A stretch of 64,000 nt of DNA, taken from assembly GCF_000381905.1 (NCBI RefSeq), contig NZ_KB907250.1, forward strand, positions 153,488-217,487, written 5' to 3'. This DNA comes from Paenibacillus fonticola DSM 21315. GTDB taxonomy: Bacteria > Bacillota > Bacilli > Paenibacillales > Paenibacillaceae. The position numbers and the translations under genes were made by a program. Positions 35,775 through 43,955 of this stretch are shown here, one piece after another (the stretch's first letter is position 1; the number at the start of each line of letters is the position of its first letter). The notes under the pieces were generated by a model. It did not search any database. It had not been told where the DNA came from and saw nothing but the letters and a program-made list of their open reading frames with translations.

Positions 35775-36929
35775 ATGTTGAACGATACAGAGCAGCAATG
35801 GCTGGATGGCGTCATCAGAAAACTGACACAGAAAATGGACGTGGTCAGCGAGCGTTCCCGGAACAAGATTCCTTATACGACGATTAACGGTGTGCACGAC
35901 GATCGGAGCGCCCACAATCCTTCGGGCGATAACACGGACGGCATTTGCTGGTGGACCAACGGTTTCTGGGGAGGCATGCTGTGGCTTATGCACCATGAAA
36001 CCGGCAACGAGAAGTACAAGGAGATCGCACAAATCTCCGAAGCCAAGCTGGATCGGTGCTTTCAAGAATTTTACGGTCTGCATCATGACGTTGGATTTAT
36101 GTGGCTGCCAACCAGCGTGGCGAATTACAAAGTGACGGGAAACGCGGAATCTCGGAAGCGGGCGCTCCATGCTGCAAATCTGCTGGCAGGCCGCTTCAAT
36201 TTGGCAGGGGGCTTCATCCGAGCATGGAATGACCTGGAGGAAGGCGATACGAGGGGCTGGGCGATCATCGATTGCATGCTCAATATACCGCTCCTGTATT
36301 GGGCCACTGAAGAGACGGGGGATCCACGTTTCAAACAAATCGCAATGAGGCACGCGGATACGTCCATGCAGGCCTTCGTTCGCCCTGATGGCTCTGTCAA
36401 TCACATTGTCGAGTTCGACCCTTTTAATGGAGGAGTCGTGAGGACGCACGGCGGTCAAGGCTACGGGGAAGGCTCTTCCTGGACGCGCGGGCAGACCTGG
36501 GCTTTGTACGGCTTCATGATGAGTTATAATCATACCGGAAAGGACGAGTATTTGCAGACGGCCAAGCGGGTTGGCCATTATTTTATGGCCAATATTCCTG
36601 AGGATGGCATCATCCCGGCTGATTTCAGACAGCCGGAGGAGCCAAGGCTGATGGACGATACGGCAGCAGCCATTGCGGCATGCGGATTCATCGAAATCGC
36701 CAAGGCCGTCGGCGGGCATGAAAGCCGCTCCTTTGTGGCGGCGGCGCTGAAGCTGCTGCGAACGCTCGACGAATCGCGGATCGATTGGTCGGCCGATACC
36801 GACCACTTCCTGCTAAACGGTACCGGAGCCTATCATAGCGATACACATCATCAGGCGATTATTTACGGTGATTTTTACTTCATGGAAGCAATATTTAAGC
36901 TCAAGGGCAACGATCTTTATTTGTGGTAG
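35775..36929 (+). CDS. GH88 unsaturated uronyl hydrolase
   Basis: 384 residues from ATG 35775 (GGCAGG upstream, protein starts MLNDTEQQWLDGVI), close to the 377 residues of Bacillus sp. GL1 UGL. In-frame ATGs at 35637 and 35751 would add up to 46 residues. The (alpha/alpha)6 barrel shows NTDGICWWTNGFWGGMLW with the first catalytic Asp, GWAIIDCMLNIPLLYW with the second, and GSSWTRGQTWALYGFMM plus HHQAIIYGDFYFMEA near the C-terminus. The enzyme hydrates the double bond of unsaturated glucuronyl or galacturonyl residues left by lyases, releasing the keto-uronate used by KduI and KduD, which are encoded at 60653-63065. Probably co-transcribed with GH4. Confidence 0.9.
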   Translation: MLNDTEQQWLDGVIRKLTQKMDVVSERSRNKIPYTTINGVHDDRSAHNPSGDNTDGICWWTNGFWGGMLWLMHHETGNEKYKEIAQISEAKLDRCFQEFYGLHHDVGFMWLPTSVANYKVTGNAESRKRALHAANLLAGRFNLAGGFIRAWNDLEEGDTRGWAIIDCMLNIPLLYWATEETGDPRFKQIAMRHADTSMQAFVRPDGSVNHIVEFDPFNGGVVRTHGGQGYGEGSSWTRGQTWALYGFMMSYNHTGKDEYLQTAKRVGHYFMANIPEDGIIPADFRQPEEPRLMDDTAAAIAACGFIEIAKAVGGHESRSFVAAALKLLRTLDESRIDWSADTDHFLLNGTGAYHSDTHHQAIIYGDFYFMEAIFKLKGNDLYLW

Positions 36930-37013
36930 ATAAAATGTTGAAGCTATGCCGAGGTGCTGGCCCGGCAACGATAGCGGTAAGCGGATAAACGGATAACTGG
37001 ATTGTTAAGCTTA

Positions 37014-37615
37014 AGAAGGAGGGGCTGCCCAGAAAGTCAGTTTTTACTGACTTTTCGGACAGCCCCTTGATCTTCATAGGGGAGCCTGGGGTTAGTGGAT
37101 TTGGTGAGAGTGAAATGATGAAACTGACGAGACTGATGGGGGTGATGGAAAGAATTGGCTGAACTCGTGGGACTGGTTACCCGCTTACGGACAGGAGATT
37201 CGCTATTTGTTGAATTAGGCCCTCTTTCGCTATGCTCGCGGACACTGGTTCCGTTATTCGACCAAATTGACTGCAATAAACAGGTTTTTGGGAGCAATAG
37301 CGGAACGTAGGTCCGTTAGCTCTCAAAATTCCTCGTTATTTCACAAATAGCGTTCCCTGTGTCCGCTGCTGGGTTCGCATATGACCAACCAGTTGCTCAT
37401 CCAGCCATCCAAGCTACACAGCCATCCAAGCTACAGCCGGGAATCAATTACCTCATACCAGTAATGGCAGATGTGTAAAAAAGTTGGACGGAAAAACGGT
37501 GCTGCACCCCAAAAGTTAGATTTTATACTCTAATTTTATGGGGGAACTACCAACGAGATGTTTTCCGTCCAACTTTTATTTTAGGGACTTATTGAACAGC
37601 CCCTCTTGTACGTTG
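37014..37615 (-). repeat. Long intergenic repeat, copy 1 (inverted relative to copy 2 at 60022)
   Basis: Read on the minus strand, this region matches 60022-60566: the outer end with CAATAAG-CCCTAAAATA, the core AGAGCTAACGGACCTACGTT, TGTTTATTGCAGTC, AAATAACGGAACCAG, AACAAATAGCG, GTTCAGTCA-like sequence, CATCA/CGTCAG degenerate 9-mers, and a terminal hairpin AAAGTCAG-TTTTT-CTGACTTT bounded by GGGGCTGCCC/GGACAGCCCC (37021-37066). About 200 bp (37373-37577) interrupt it relative to copy 2. No gene lies in 36930-37699. Confidence 0.85.
37479..37577. mobile_element. MITE-like palindromic element nested in repeat copy 1
   Basis: Perfect 17-bp inverted ends: AAAAGTTGGACGGAAAA (37479-37495) and TTTTCCGTCCAACTTTT (37561-37577), enclosing a second imperfect palindrome CCCCAAAAGTTAGA / TCTAATTTTATGGGG. 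99 bp in all, no coding capacity. It lies exactly where copy 1 departs from copy 2. Confidence 0.65.
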
Positions 37616-37699
37616 ATTTTCACCTTCGAGTTTTATATGGAAACCCAGAGGCTGCCTGTACGGGATACCCTATCAGGAGAGATCCCCGGCTATCCAATG

Positions 37700-38737
37700 C
37701 TATTCAGTTCGGCTCGATGACCCGCGCGGAATAAACTGGGTATCCACCTTTACTTTCGTCTTCACCGGCTGGGGGGATTCGATCGATTGAATCATCAGGT
37801 CGACGGCGAGTTGTGCCATCCGTTCCTTCTCGACATGGACGGTGGACAGTTCCGGCGAGACGATCCGCGCTTCCGAGATATTATCGAATCCGACGACCGA
37901 TACATCCTCCGGAATCCGGTAGTTAAGCTCTCCTAAAGTCTTGATGGCGCTGATAGCAATATAGTCGCACTCGCAGAAGAAGGCTGTCGGCATAGGTTTG
38001 CCAGAGGCCAGGTAGGCGGACAGCTGACTTTTTAATTCCTCCTGGGAGGATAGGATCGTGGGAGCTACGGCAAAGAAGCCGTCCTCGGCCACCTCCAGCT
38101 GATGATCGCGAAGAGCGGCGAGAAAACCTCGTTTGCGGTCTTCGAAATTATGAATCTTCACGTTCGAAGCGATGTAGCCGATATTGCGATGTCCTAACTC
38201 CGCCAGATGAGCGCCTGCCTGATAAGCGCCCATGACATTATTGATTTCGATGAAGTGAACCGGAAGCGTCTCGTAGCAGGTATCGAGCACGACGAGCGGA
38301 GCAGTCAACTCATTCGCGATTGCTGCTATTTGTGTTTGACTCAGATTCGTTCCAAGCAGGATGACGCCGTCGCTTCTTTTTTCCTCCACGATGGTTTTAA
38401 TTTCCTCGACATAATGCTCCGGCTCTACCGAAGAGAACATGAGCGAATAACCGTAGCTCCGGCATCGTTCCTCGATGTATTGAATCAGCTCGCGAAAAAA
38501 AGGCTGTTGATAATATTGTTCAAGCACGATGCCGGAATTGGCGAATGCCAAAAAGAGTAACGTTTTGAGCGCCTGCTCGGGCGCTGCCGACTTGGATTTA
38601 GGGGAATATCCGTGCTCTTTGGCGATTTGCAATATCCGCTCGCGTGTTTCCGCGCTGATGCCCTGCTTTCCGCTTAGCGCAAATGATACGGCCGCTTTGG
38701 AAACCCCGGCGATTTTGGCGATATCCTCCATTCTCAC
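37700..38737 (-). CDS. LacI-family transcriptional regulator
   Basis: 345 residues; start GTG 38737 (ATG two codons later is possible). The N-terminal LacI HTH reads MEDIAKIAGVSKAAVSFALSG and the hinge ISAETRERILQIAKEHGYSP. The periplasmic-binding-protein-like effector domain covers about 60-340 (KRSDGVILLGTNLSQTQ, PLVVLDTCYETLPVHFIEINN, DVSVVGFDNISEARIVSPELSTV). Divergent from the isomerase-transketolase-kinase operon at 39016 with a 278-bp control region that holds repeated TTTAGT words, so it is the likely repressor of that pathway with a pentose or pentulose as inducer. Confidence 0.94.
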   Translation of the reverse strand: MRMEDIAKIAGVSKAAVSFALSGKQGISAETRERILQIAKEHGYSPKSKSAAPEQALKTLLFLAFANSGIVLEQYYQQPFFRELIQYIEERCRSYGYSLMFSSVEPEHYVEEIKTIVEEKRSDGVILLGTNLSQTQIAAIANELTAPLVVLDTCYETLPVHFIEINNVMGAYQAGAHLAELGHRNIGYIASNVKIHNFEDRKRGFLAALRDHQLEVAEDGFFAVAPTILSSQEELKSQLSAYLASGKPMPTAFFCECDYIAISAIKTLGELNYRIPEDVSVVGFDNISEARIVSPELSTVHVEKERMAQLAVDLMIQSIESPQPVKTKVKVDTQFIPRGSSSRTE

Positions 38738-38765
38738 AGTTCAGAATCTCTCCATTCCCATTCAA

Positions 38766-38990
38766 TTGTTTAGTAGGTTTAGTTTACACATCTCTAAAAA
38801 AATTATCAAGGACAGGATGAAACTCAACTTAATTATTTAGTTAAAATCACTTAATATATGCTAAAAAACAGTGAATATCGTTGACTAATTCCTAAACTGG
38901 TGGTAATTTTAACTCATAACGATGGAATTGACTAAACTTTATCTATTTTAATTTAGTCAATAATCTTAAATTTGTTTAGTTGGTTTAGTT
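38766..38990. promoter_or_regulatory. Candidate operators between LacI gene and isomerase operon
   Basis: A 19-bp word TTGTTTAGTTGGTTTAGTT (38972-38990) recurs with one mismatch at 38766-38784. Between them lies an inverted repeat TTGACTAAA (38928-38936) / TTTAGTCAA (38952-38960). The duplicated sites near both divergent genes fit looping repression. Confidence 0.55.
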
Positions 38991-39015
38991 CGACAATACC
39001 TGAGGAGTGTGCCGG

Positions 39016-40449
39016 ATGAAGAAATTGAAATTGGGATATGCCCCTACACGTCGTTTTACGTTCAGTGCGGAGGATGCGTTCAAGTACAAAGTAATGATTA
39101 AGGAGAAGATCCAAAGCTTCGGAATGGACTTCGAGCTTGTAGATCTTGAAGGAATCAATGAGGAAGGGCTGCTGTATGACGATCACATCGCTGCGGACAA
39201 AATTGCAGAGCGGTTCAAACGCGAAAATGTCGATGCCGTCTTTTTTCCGCATTGTAATTTCGGGACGGAGGATACGGTGGCGAGGGTAGGCAAAGCGCTG
39301 GGCAAGCCAGTGCTGCTGTGGGGGCCGCGCGACGAAGCGCCGCTGGAGGACGGCATGCGCCTGCGCGATACGCAATGCGGGCTGTTTGCGACAGGAAAGG
39401 TTCTGCGTCGTTTTAATGTGCCGTTTACGTATGTGACGAACAGCCGGGTAGATTCTCCGGTATTTGAGCGGGGATTTACGAATTTCGTAGCCGCGGCGAA
39501 CGTGGTGAAGCAGTTCCGCAGTCTGCGAATTTTACAGATTGGCCCTAGACCGACATCGTTCTGGACGATGATGTGCAATGAAGGCGAATTGCTGGAACGG
39601 TTCGGCATTGAGCTTCATCCGATCACTTTGATCGACATTCAAAGAGCTTCAAAGCAGATCGAGAAAGGCAGCAGCTCCGAGCTGGCAGAGGCGATCGATT
39701 ATATTAAAGCAAAGCTGGATTGGTCGGAGGTCACCGAGGAAGACGTTCGGCGCATTGCCGCTTTGAAGGTAGCGATGAAGCAGTACGCCGTGCAGAACGG
39801 ATGCTCAGCTATTGCCATCCAATGCTGGTCGGCCTTGCAGGAGGCGATGGGCATCATGCCGTGCCTTGCCAATGCGATTCTGACCGATGAGCAAATTCCG
39901 GTGACGTGCGAGACCGATATCCACGGGGCGATCACCTCGGTGATGGTGCAGGCTGCAACGATGAATCAGCTGCCGACTTTTTTTGCCGACCTGACGGTTC
40001 GTCATCCAGAGAATGAAAATGGGGAGCTATTGTTCCATTGCGGCAATTTTCCGGTATCGCTGTCTGTGGAGGAGCGGCCGAAGCTATCCCGTCATTTTCT
40101 GTTTGACGATCATGCCCCGGGGACGCATGAAGGCGAAATCAAAGGCGGCGGCATGACGCTGGCCAGATTCGATGGGGATCACGGGGAATATCAATTGTTC
40201 CTCGGCAAGGCTCGCGGCATTCAAGGGCCGTATACGCGCGGTTCTTACGTTTGGGTGGAAGTGAACGATTGGCCGTTATGGGAAGAAAAGCTGGTCAAAG
40301 GCCCTTATGTGCATCATTCGGTAGGTATACATGCCAACGTTATCCCGGCTTTATATGAGGCATGCAACTATATTCCCGGCTTGACGGCGGATCCCGTCGA
40401 TCCGACAGAACAGCAAATCCAAGCCTGGCTGCGCGGTTCGAATTTATAA
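39016..40449 (+). CDS. L-fucose/L-arabinose isomerase-family protein
   Basis: 477 residues from ATG 39016 with GAGGAG upstream. The fold is that of the FucI/AraA superfamily: N-terminal KLGYAPTRRFTFSAEDAF, VDAVFFPHCNFGTEDTVARV, central AIAIQCWSALQEAMGIMPC, then VTCETDIHGAITSVM, where Glu and Asp match metal ligands of FucI, and C-terminal VHHSVGIHANVIPALYEA with a possible ligand His. Such enzymes interconvert aldoses and ketoses. It heads an operon with a two-subunit transketolase and an FGGY kinase, so the expected product is a ketopentose that is phosphorylated and cleaved. It is divergent from LacI. Too diverged for me to name the sugar; D-apiose, L-arabinose and related pentoses are candidates. 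Confidence 0.85.
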   Translation: MKKLKLGYAPTRRFTFSAEDAFKYKVMIKEKIQSFGMDFELVDLEGINEEGLLYDDHIAADKIAERFKRENVDAVFFPHCNFGTEDTVARVGKALGKPVLLWGPRDEAPLEDGMRLRDTQCGLFATGKVLRRFNVPFTYVTNSRVDSPVFERGFTNFVAAANVVKQFRSLRILQIGPRPTSFWTMMCNEGELLERFGIELHPITLIDIQRASKQIEKGSSSELAEAIDYIKAKLDWSEVTEEDVRRIAALKVAMKQYAVQNGCSAIAIQCWSALQEAMGIMPCLANAILTDEQIPVTCETDIHGAITSVMVQAATMNQLPTFFADLTVRHPENENGELLFHCGNFPVSLSVEERPKLSRHFLFDDHAPGTHEGEIKGGGMTLARFDGDHGEYQLFLGKARGIQGPYTRGSYVWVEVNDWPLWEEKLVKGPYVHHSVGIHANVIPALYEACNYIPGLTADPVDPTEQQIQAWLRGSNL

Positions 40450-40473
40450 AACATCATGAACAAGGAGGCGGCG

Positions 40474-41325
40474 GTGAAGATGGAAATTATTGAATTGAAA
40501 GCGAAGGCGGCGCAAATACGCATGGATCTGCTCCAGATGATTCATAGAGCCAAGGCGGGACATACCGGCGGATCGCTAAGCAACGCTGATATTTTGACGG
40601 CACTTTATTATCGAGTCATGAACCTCGACCCGGCTCGTCCGAAATGGGAGGATCGCGATCGTTTTATAGCGAGCAAAGGTCATGCGGTGGAATCCTTGTG
40701 GTGTATTTTGGCGGATAGAGGATTTTTCCCAAAAGAAGAATTAGAGACATTCTCACAGTTTGGAACGCGGTTAATCGGTCACCCGAATAATAAAGTGCCC
40801 GGGATTGAGATGAATACGGGAGCCCTGGGGCATGGCCTGGCGATCTCGGTGGGCATGGCGCTGGCCTCCAAGCGGGACGGACGCGGCTACCGGGTATTCT
40901 GCCTGATGGGCGATGGGGAGCAAGCGGAAGGCTCCGTCTGGGAAGCGGCAATGGCGGGAGCTCATTACAAGCTCGATAATTTGGTTGGCATCATTGACCG
41001 GAACGGGCTGCAGATTAGCGGCTCCACGGAAGAGGTAATGGGACTCGATCCGCTGGACGAGAAATGGGCGGCATTTGGCTGGAACGTCGTTACGATCGAC
41101 GGCAATGATATGGAGCAGCTCGTGGATACATTGGAGGCAGCTCCGACCGTTCCAGGGAAGCCGACGCTCATTATTGCCAATACCGTGAAGGCGAAAGGCA
41201 TCTCCTTTGCCGAAAATGTGCCGCATTGGCATCATCACGTACCTAACGACGAGGAGCTTGCGCAGGCGTTGGCCGAGTTGTCCGCGGTTTTGGCCGGCTA
41301 TCAACAGGAAGGGCAGGTTCGATAA
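40474..41325 (+). CDS. Transketolase, N-terminal (ThDP-binding) subunit
   Basis: 283 residues from GTG 40474, with AAGGAGG five bases upstream; ATG 40480 is the alternative. It is the N-terminal half of transketolase as a separate chain: MIHRAKAGHTGGSLSNADIL, ASKGHAVESLW, FSQFGTRLIGHPN, NTGALGHGLAISVGMAL, and the ThDP motif MGDGEQAEGSVWEAAM (GDGE) with DRNGLQISGSTEE. The partner subunit starts three bases downstream. Split transketolases transfer a two-carbon unit; in this operon the donor is probably the phosphorylated ketose made by the neighbouring kinase. Confidence 0.95.
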   Translation: MKMEIIELKAKAAQIRMDLLQMIHRAKAGHTGGSLSNADILTALYYRVMNLDPARPKWEDRDRFIASKGHAVESLWCILADRGFFPKEELETFSQFGTRLIGHPNNKVPGIEMNTGALGHGLAISVGMALASKRDGRGYRVFCLMGDGEQAEGSVWEAAMAGAHYKLDNLVGIIDRNGLQISGSTEEVMGLDPLDEKWAAFGWNVVTIDGNDMEQLVDTLEAAPTVPGKPTLIIANTVKAKGISFAENVPHWHHHVPNDEELAQALAELSAVLAGYQQEGQVR

Positions 41326-41327
41326 CA

Positions 41328-42266
41328 ATGGGGAATAAAATTGCTAATCGTCAAGTTATTTGCGATACGCTGCTGGAGCTGGCGGAGACGGATCGCGACA
41401 TTATGGTGCTGGCTAGCGATTCCAGGGGATCGGCGGCAATGGGACCGTTCGCGCAGGCCTATCCGGAGCAATTCGTAGAGGTCGGCATCGCGGAGCAGAA
41501 CATCGTCGGCATATCGGCGGGGCTGGCGCACAGCGGGAAAAAGCCGTTCGTTACTTCGCCCGCCTGCTTCCTCTCGATGCGAAGCATCGAGCAGATTAAA
41601 GTGGACGTGGCTTATTCAGCTACGAATGTGAAGCTGATCGGAATCAGCGGCGGCATTAGCTACGGGGCGCTCGGGATGTCCCACCATTCCGTGCAGGATT
41701 TGGCGGTAACGCGAGCGATCCCCGGCCTTGCGGTCATTCTTCCGGCGGATCGTCATGAGACGAAACGGATGACCGAGGCGCTCGTGAATTATGAGGGCGG
41801 CGTCTATGTTCGCATAGGGCGAAATCCGGTAGAGGATGTTTACGAATCCGCGGATTATGATTTCGTCATCGGCAAAGCCGTTACGATGCGCGACGGCTCG
41901 GACATTACGCTGATCGCCGCAGGGGAGACGGTCCGGATTGCGCTGGATGCCGAAGCGAAGCTGAAGGAAGCTGGAGTTTCCTGCCGGGTGATCAATATGC
42001 ATACGATCAAGCCGCTGGATGAAGAGGCGATCATTAAGGCAGCGAGGGAGACAGGCCGTATTATTACGGTGGAGGAGCATAGCGTACACGGCGGTCTTGG
42101 GGCTGCGGTAGCAGAGGTCGTCGTGCAGCATCATCCGGTGCCGCTTCGTCTGCTGGGCATTCCGGATGAACCGGCGATTGCTGGAAAAACGAAGGAAGTA
42201 TTCGAACATTACGGGATCAGTGCGGAGAACATCAAGAACTTGGCGCTGGATATGCTGGGACAATAG
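41328..42266 (+). CDS. Transketolase, C-terminal subunit
   Basis: 312 residues; pyrimidine-binding and C-terminal domains of transketolase. Motifs: VLASDSRGSAAMGPFAQ, FVEVGIAEQNIVGISAGLA with the ThDP-activating Glu, SGGISYGALGMSHHSVQDLA, PADRHETKRM, and the C-terminal domain VINMHTIKPLDEEAIIKAA with HSVHGGLGAAVAE. It starts three bases after the partner gene and must assemble with it. The pair resembles AptA/AptB-type apulose-4-phosphate transketolases in organisation, but sequence alone does not separate them from other split transketolases. Confidence 0.95.
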   Translation: MGNKIANRQVICDTLLELAETDRDIMVLASDSRGSAAMGPFAQAYPEQFVEVGIAEQNIVGISAGLAHSGKKPFVTSPACFLSMRSIEQIKVDVAYSATNVKLIGISGGISYGALGMSHHSVQDLAVTRAIPGLAVILPADRHETKRMTEALVNYEGGVYVRIGRNPVEDVYESADYDFVIGKAVTMRDGSDITLIAAGETVRIALDAEAKLKEAGVSCRVINMHTIKPLDEEAIIKAARETGRIITVEEHSVHGGLGAAVAEVVVQHHPVPLRLLGIPDEPAIAGKTKEVFEHYGISAENIKNLALDMLGQ

Positions 42267-42278
42267 GAGCCAGGGGCG

Positions 42279-43853
42279 ATGACGAACAAACAAGGATATT
42301 TGCTTACTATAGATCAGAGTACATCGGGAACGAAGGCGCTCATCATTGACTCGGCGGGGGTCATCATTGCGAAAAGCTCGATAGAGCATACGCAATATTA
42401 CCCCTCCCCCGGGTGGGTGGAGCATGATCCTATTGAAATTTACGAAAATGTGCTGCGCGCTTCCGAGGCCGTGCTTCAGCAGGCTGGCATCGAACCGAGC
42501 CGGCTTGCAGCCCTCACCCTGACGAATCAACGCGAAACGGCGGTGATGTGGGATCGGGCTACGGGGCTTCCGGTATGCAATGCCATCGTCTGGCAATGCC
42601 AGCGCACGGCAGAACGCTGCGAGACGTTAAAGGCAGCGGGTTATGAAGAGGTCGTAAGAGCGAAGACAGGGCTGATGCTTGATCCTTATTTCTCGGCAGC
42701 AAAATGGCGCTGGATGCTGGAGCAGGTGCCTTATATCGACCGCCTGCTGGAAGAGGGACGTTTGCTGGCAGGCACGATGGACAGCTGGCTGCTCTGGAAG
42801 CTGAGCGGCGGAGCGGTTCATGCCACGGATTACACGAATGCGAGCCGAACGTCGCTGTTCAACATCCACGAGCTGCGCTGGGACACCGAGCTGTGCGAAC
42901 TGTTCGGCGTGCCGATAGAGCTTTTGCCTGAGGTGAAGTCATCCGATGCGGTATTCGGGATAACGAATGCGAAGGATTCACAGCTGTTGTCCTACCCGAT
43001 ACCGATTGCCGGGATTATCGGCGATTCGCAGGCCGCTTTATTCGGACAGCACTGCTTCGAGACAGGCATGGCCAAAGCGACCTATGGCACGGGGACATCC
43101 GTGCTGATGAATATCGGCGAGCAGCCAGTCGCCGCAGAGAATGGCCTGGTGCTCGCGATCGGCTGGAGCATCGGCGGGAAAATAACCTATGCCCTGGAAG
43201 CTGTCATTCGTACATCGGGGGACACGATCAAGTGGGTTCGCGATAACTTGGGCTTGTTCCATACTTTTGCCGAGCTGGAGGAGCTGCTGCTTCAGACGCA
43301 TCATAATGAAGGCGTTTACCTTGTTCCTGCCTTTGTCGGGCTGGGCGCGCCATACTGGGAGCCGCAGGCCAGGGCGATGATATCCGGGATGAGCCGGGGG
43401 ACGGGCAGACCCCATATTATTCGGGCCGCGCTAGAGAGCATTGCTTACCAGGTTCGGGACGCCATTGAGCTTATTGAAGAGGGGACGGGAATACCTCTTA
43501 AGATGCTCCGCACCGACGGGGGAGCTTCCGACAACGCTACTCTCATGCAATTTCAGGCGGACATGCTGGGCTGCGGAGTATCCAAGTCGGATGTTGCTGA
43601 ACTATCGGCTTTGGGCTCGGCTTATATGGGCGGGCTTGGCATTGGAATTTGGGATTCACTCAGTGAAATTGCCAAGCAAATGCGAAAATACGAGATTTAC
43701 ATGCCTTTAATGGATCAGACGCACCGGGCGCAAAATTACGAGGGATGGAAGAGGGCGGTGGGAGTTGTGCTGCAAGACAGTGCCGCAGCCGATCATTCGC
43801 CTATCGCCGAAGCTTCTGAAGCCGGTTCTAAAAAAAGCATACAATGCTCTTAA
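42279..43853 (+). CDS. FGGY-family carbohydrate kinase
   Basis: 524 residues with the two-domain actin-like FGGY fold. The phosphate-binding loop is LLTIDQSTSGTKALIID. TNQRETAVMWDRATGLPVCNAIVWQ resembles glycerol kinases and MDSWLLWKLSGG xylulokinases. The C-terminal half has ATYGTGTSVLMNIG, YLVPAFVGLGAPYW and LRTDGGASDNATLMQFQADML. It starts 12 bases after the transketolase subunit, with GGAGC upstream. It should phosphorylate the ketose formed by the isomerase, giving the transketolase substrate. Glycerol or xylulose specificity is possible but the operon argues for a dedicated ketopentose kinase. Confidence 0.92.
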   Translation: MTNKQGYLLTIDQSTSGTKALIIDSAGVIIAKSSIEHTQYYPSPGWVEHDPIEIYENVLRASEAVLQQAGIEPSRLAALTLTNQRETAVMWDRATGLPVCNAIVWQCQRTAERCETLKAAGYEEVVRAKTGLMLDPYFSAAKWRWMLEQVPYIDRLLEEGRLLAGTMDSWLLWKLSGGAVHATDYTNASRTSLFNIHELRWDTELCELFGVPIELLPEVKSSDAVFGITNAKDSQLLSYPIPIAGIIGDSQAALFGQHCFETGMAKATYGTGTSVLMNIGEQPVAAENGLVLAIGWSIGGKITYALEAVIRTSGDTIKWVRDNLGLFHTFAELEELLLQTHHNEGVYLVPAFVGLGAPYWEPQARAMISGMSRGTGRPHIIRAALESIAYQVRDAIELIEEGTGIPLKMLRTDGGASDNATLMQFQADMLGCGVSKSDVAELSALGSAYMGGLGIGIWDSLSEIAKQMRKYEIYMPLMDQTHRAQNYEGWKRAVGVVLQDSAAADHSPIAEASEAGSKKSIQCS

Positions 43854-43889
43854 AAAGCAGCATACCTCCGCCCATTGCTCCATGATACA

Positions 43890-43939
43890 GTGAAACCAAG
43901 TGACATGAAGAGTGACTTCATGTTTCAAAGTGGGTTCAC
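43890..43939 (+). promoter_or_regulatory. Inverted repeat between kinase and GH43 genes
   Basis: GTGAAACC (43890-43897) mirrors GGGTTCAC (43932-43939) with one mismatch, around ATGAAG-AGTGA-CTTCAT (43905-43921). No T-run follows, so it is more like an operator or processing hairpin than a terminator. Confidence 0.5.
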
Positions 43940-43955
43940 TGAAAGGAGCAAGCAA

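Noticed and set aside
35679-36806. Long antisense open frame of 375 codons across the GH88 gene
   Set aside because: Shadow of a GC-rich coding region; the plus-strand protein has all GH88 motifs and the antisense has none.
41616-42596. Antisense open frame of 326 codons across transketolase and kinase genes
   Set aside because: Crosses two well-supported genes on the other strand and has no domain signature.
39016-43853. Sulfoquinovose transketolase pathway
   Set aside because: That route also uses a split transketolase, but no sulfoquinovosidase, sulfo-erythrose isomerase or sulfonate exporter is present.
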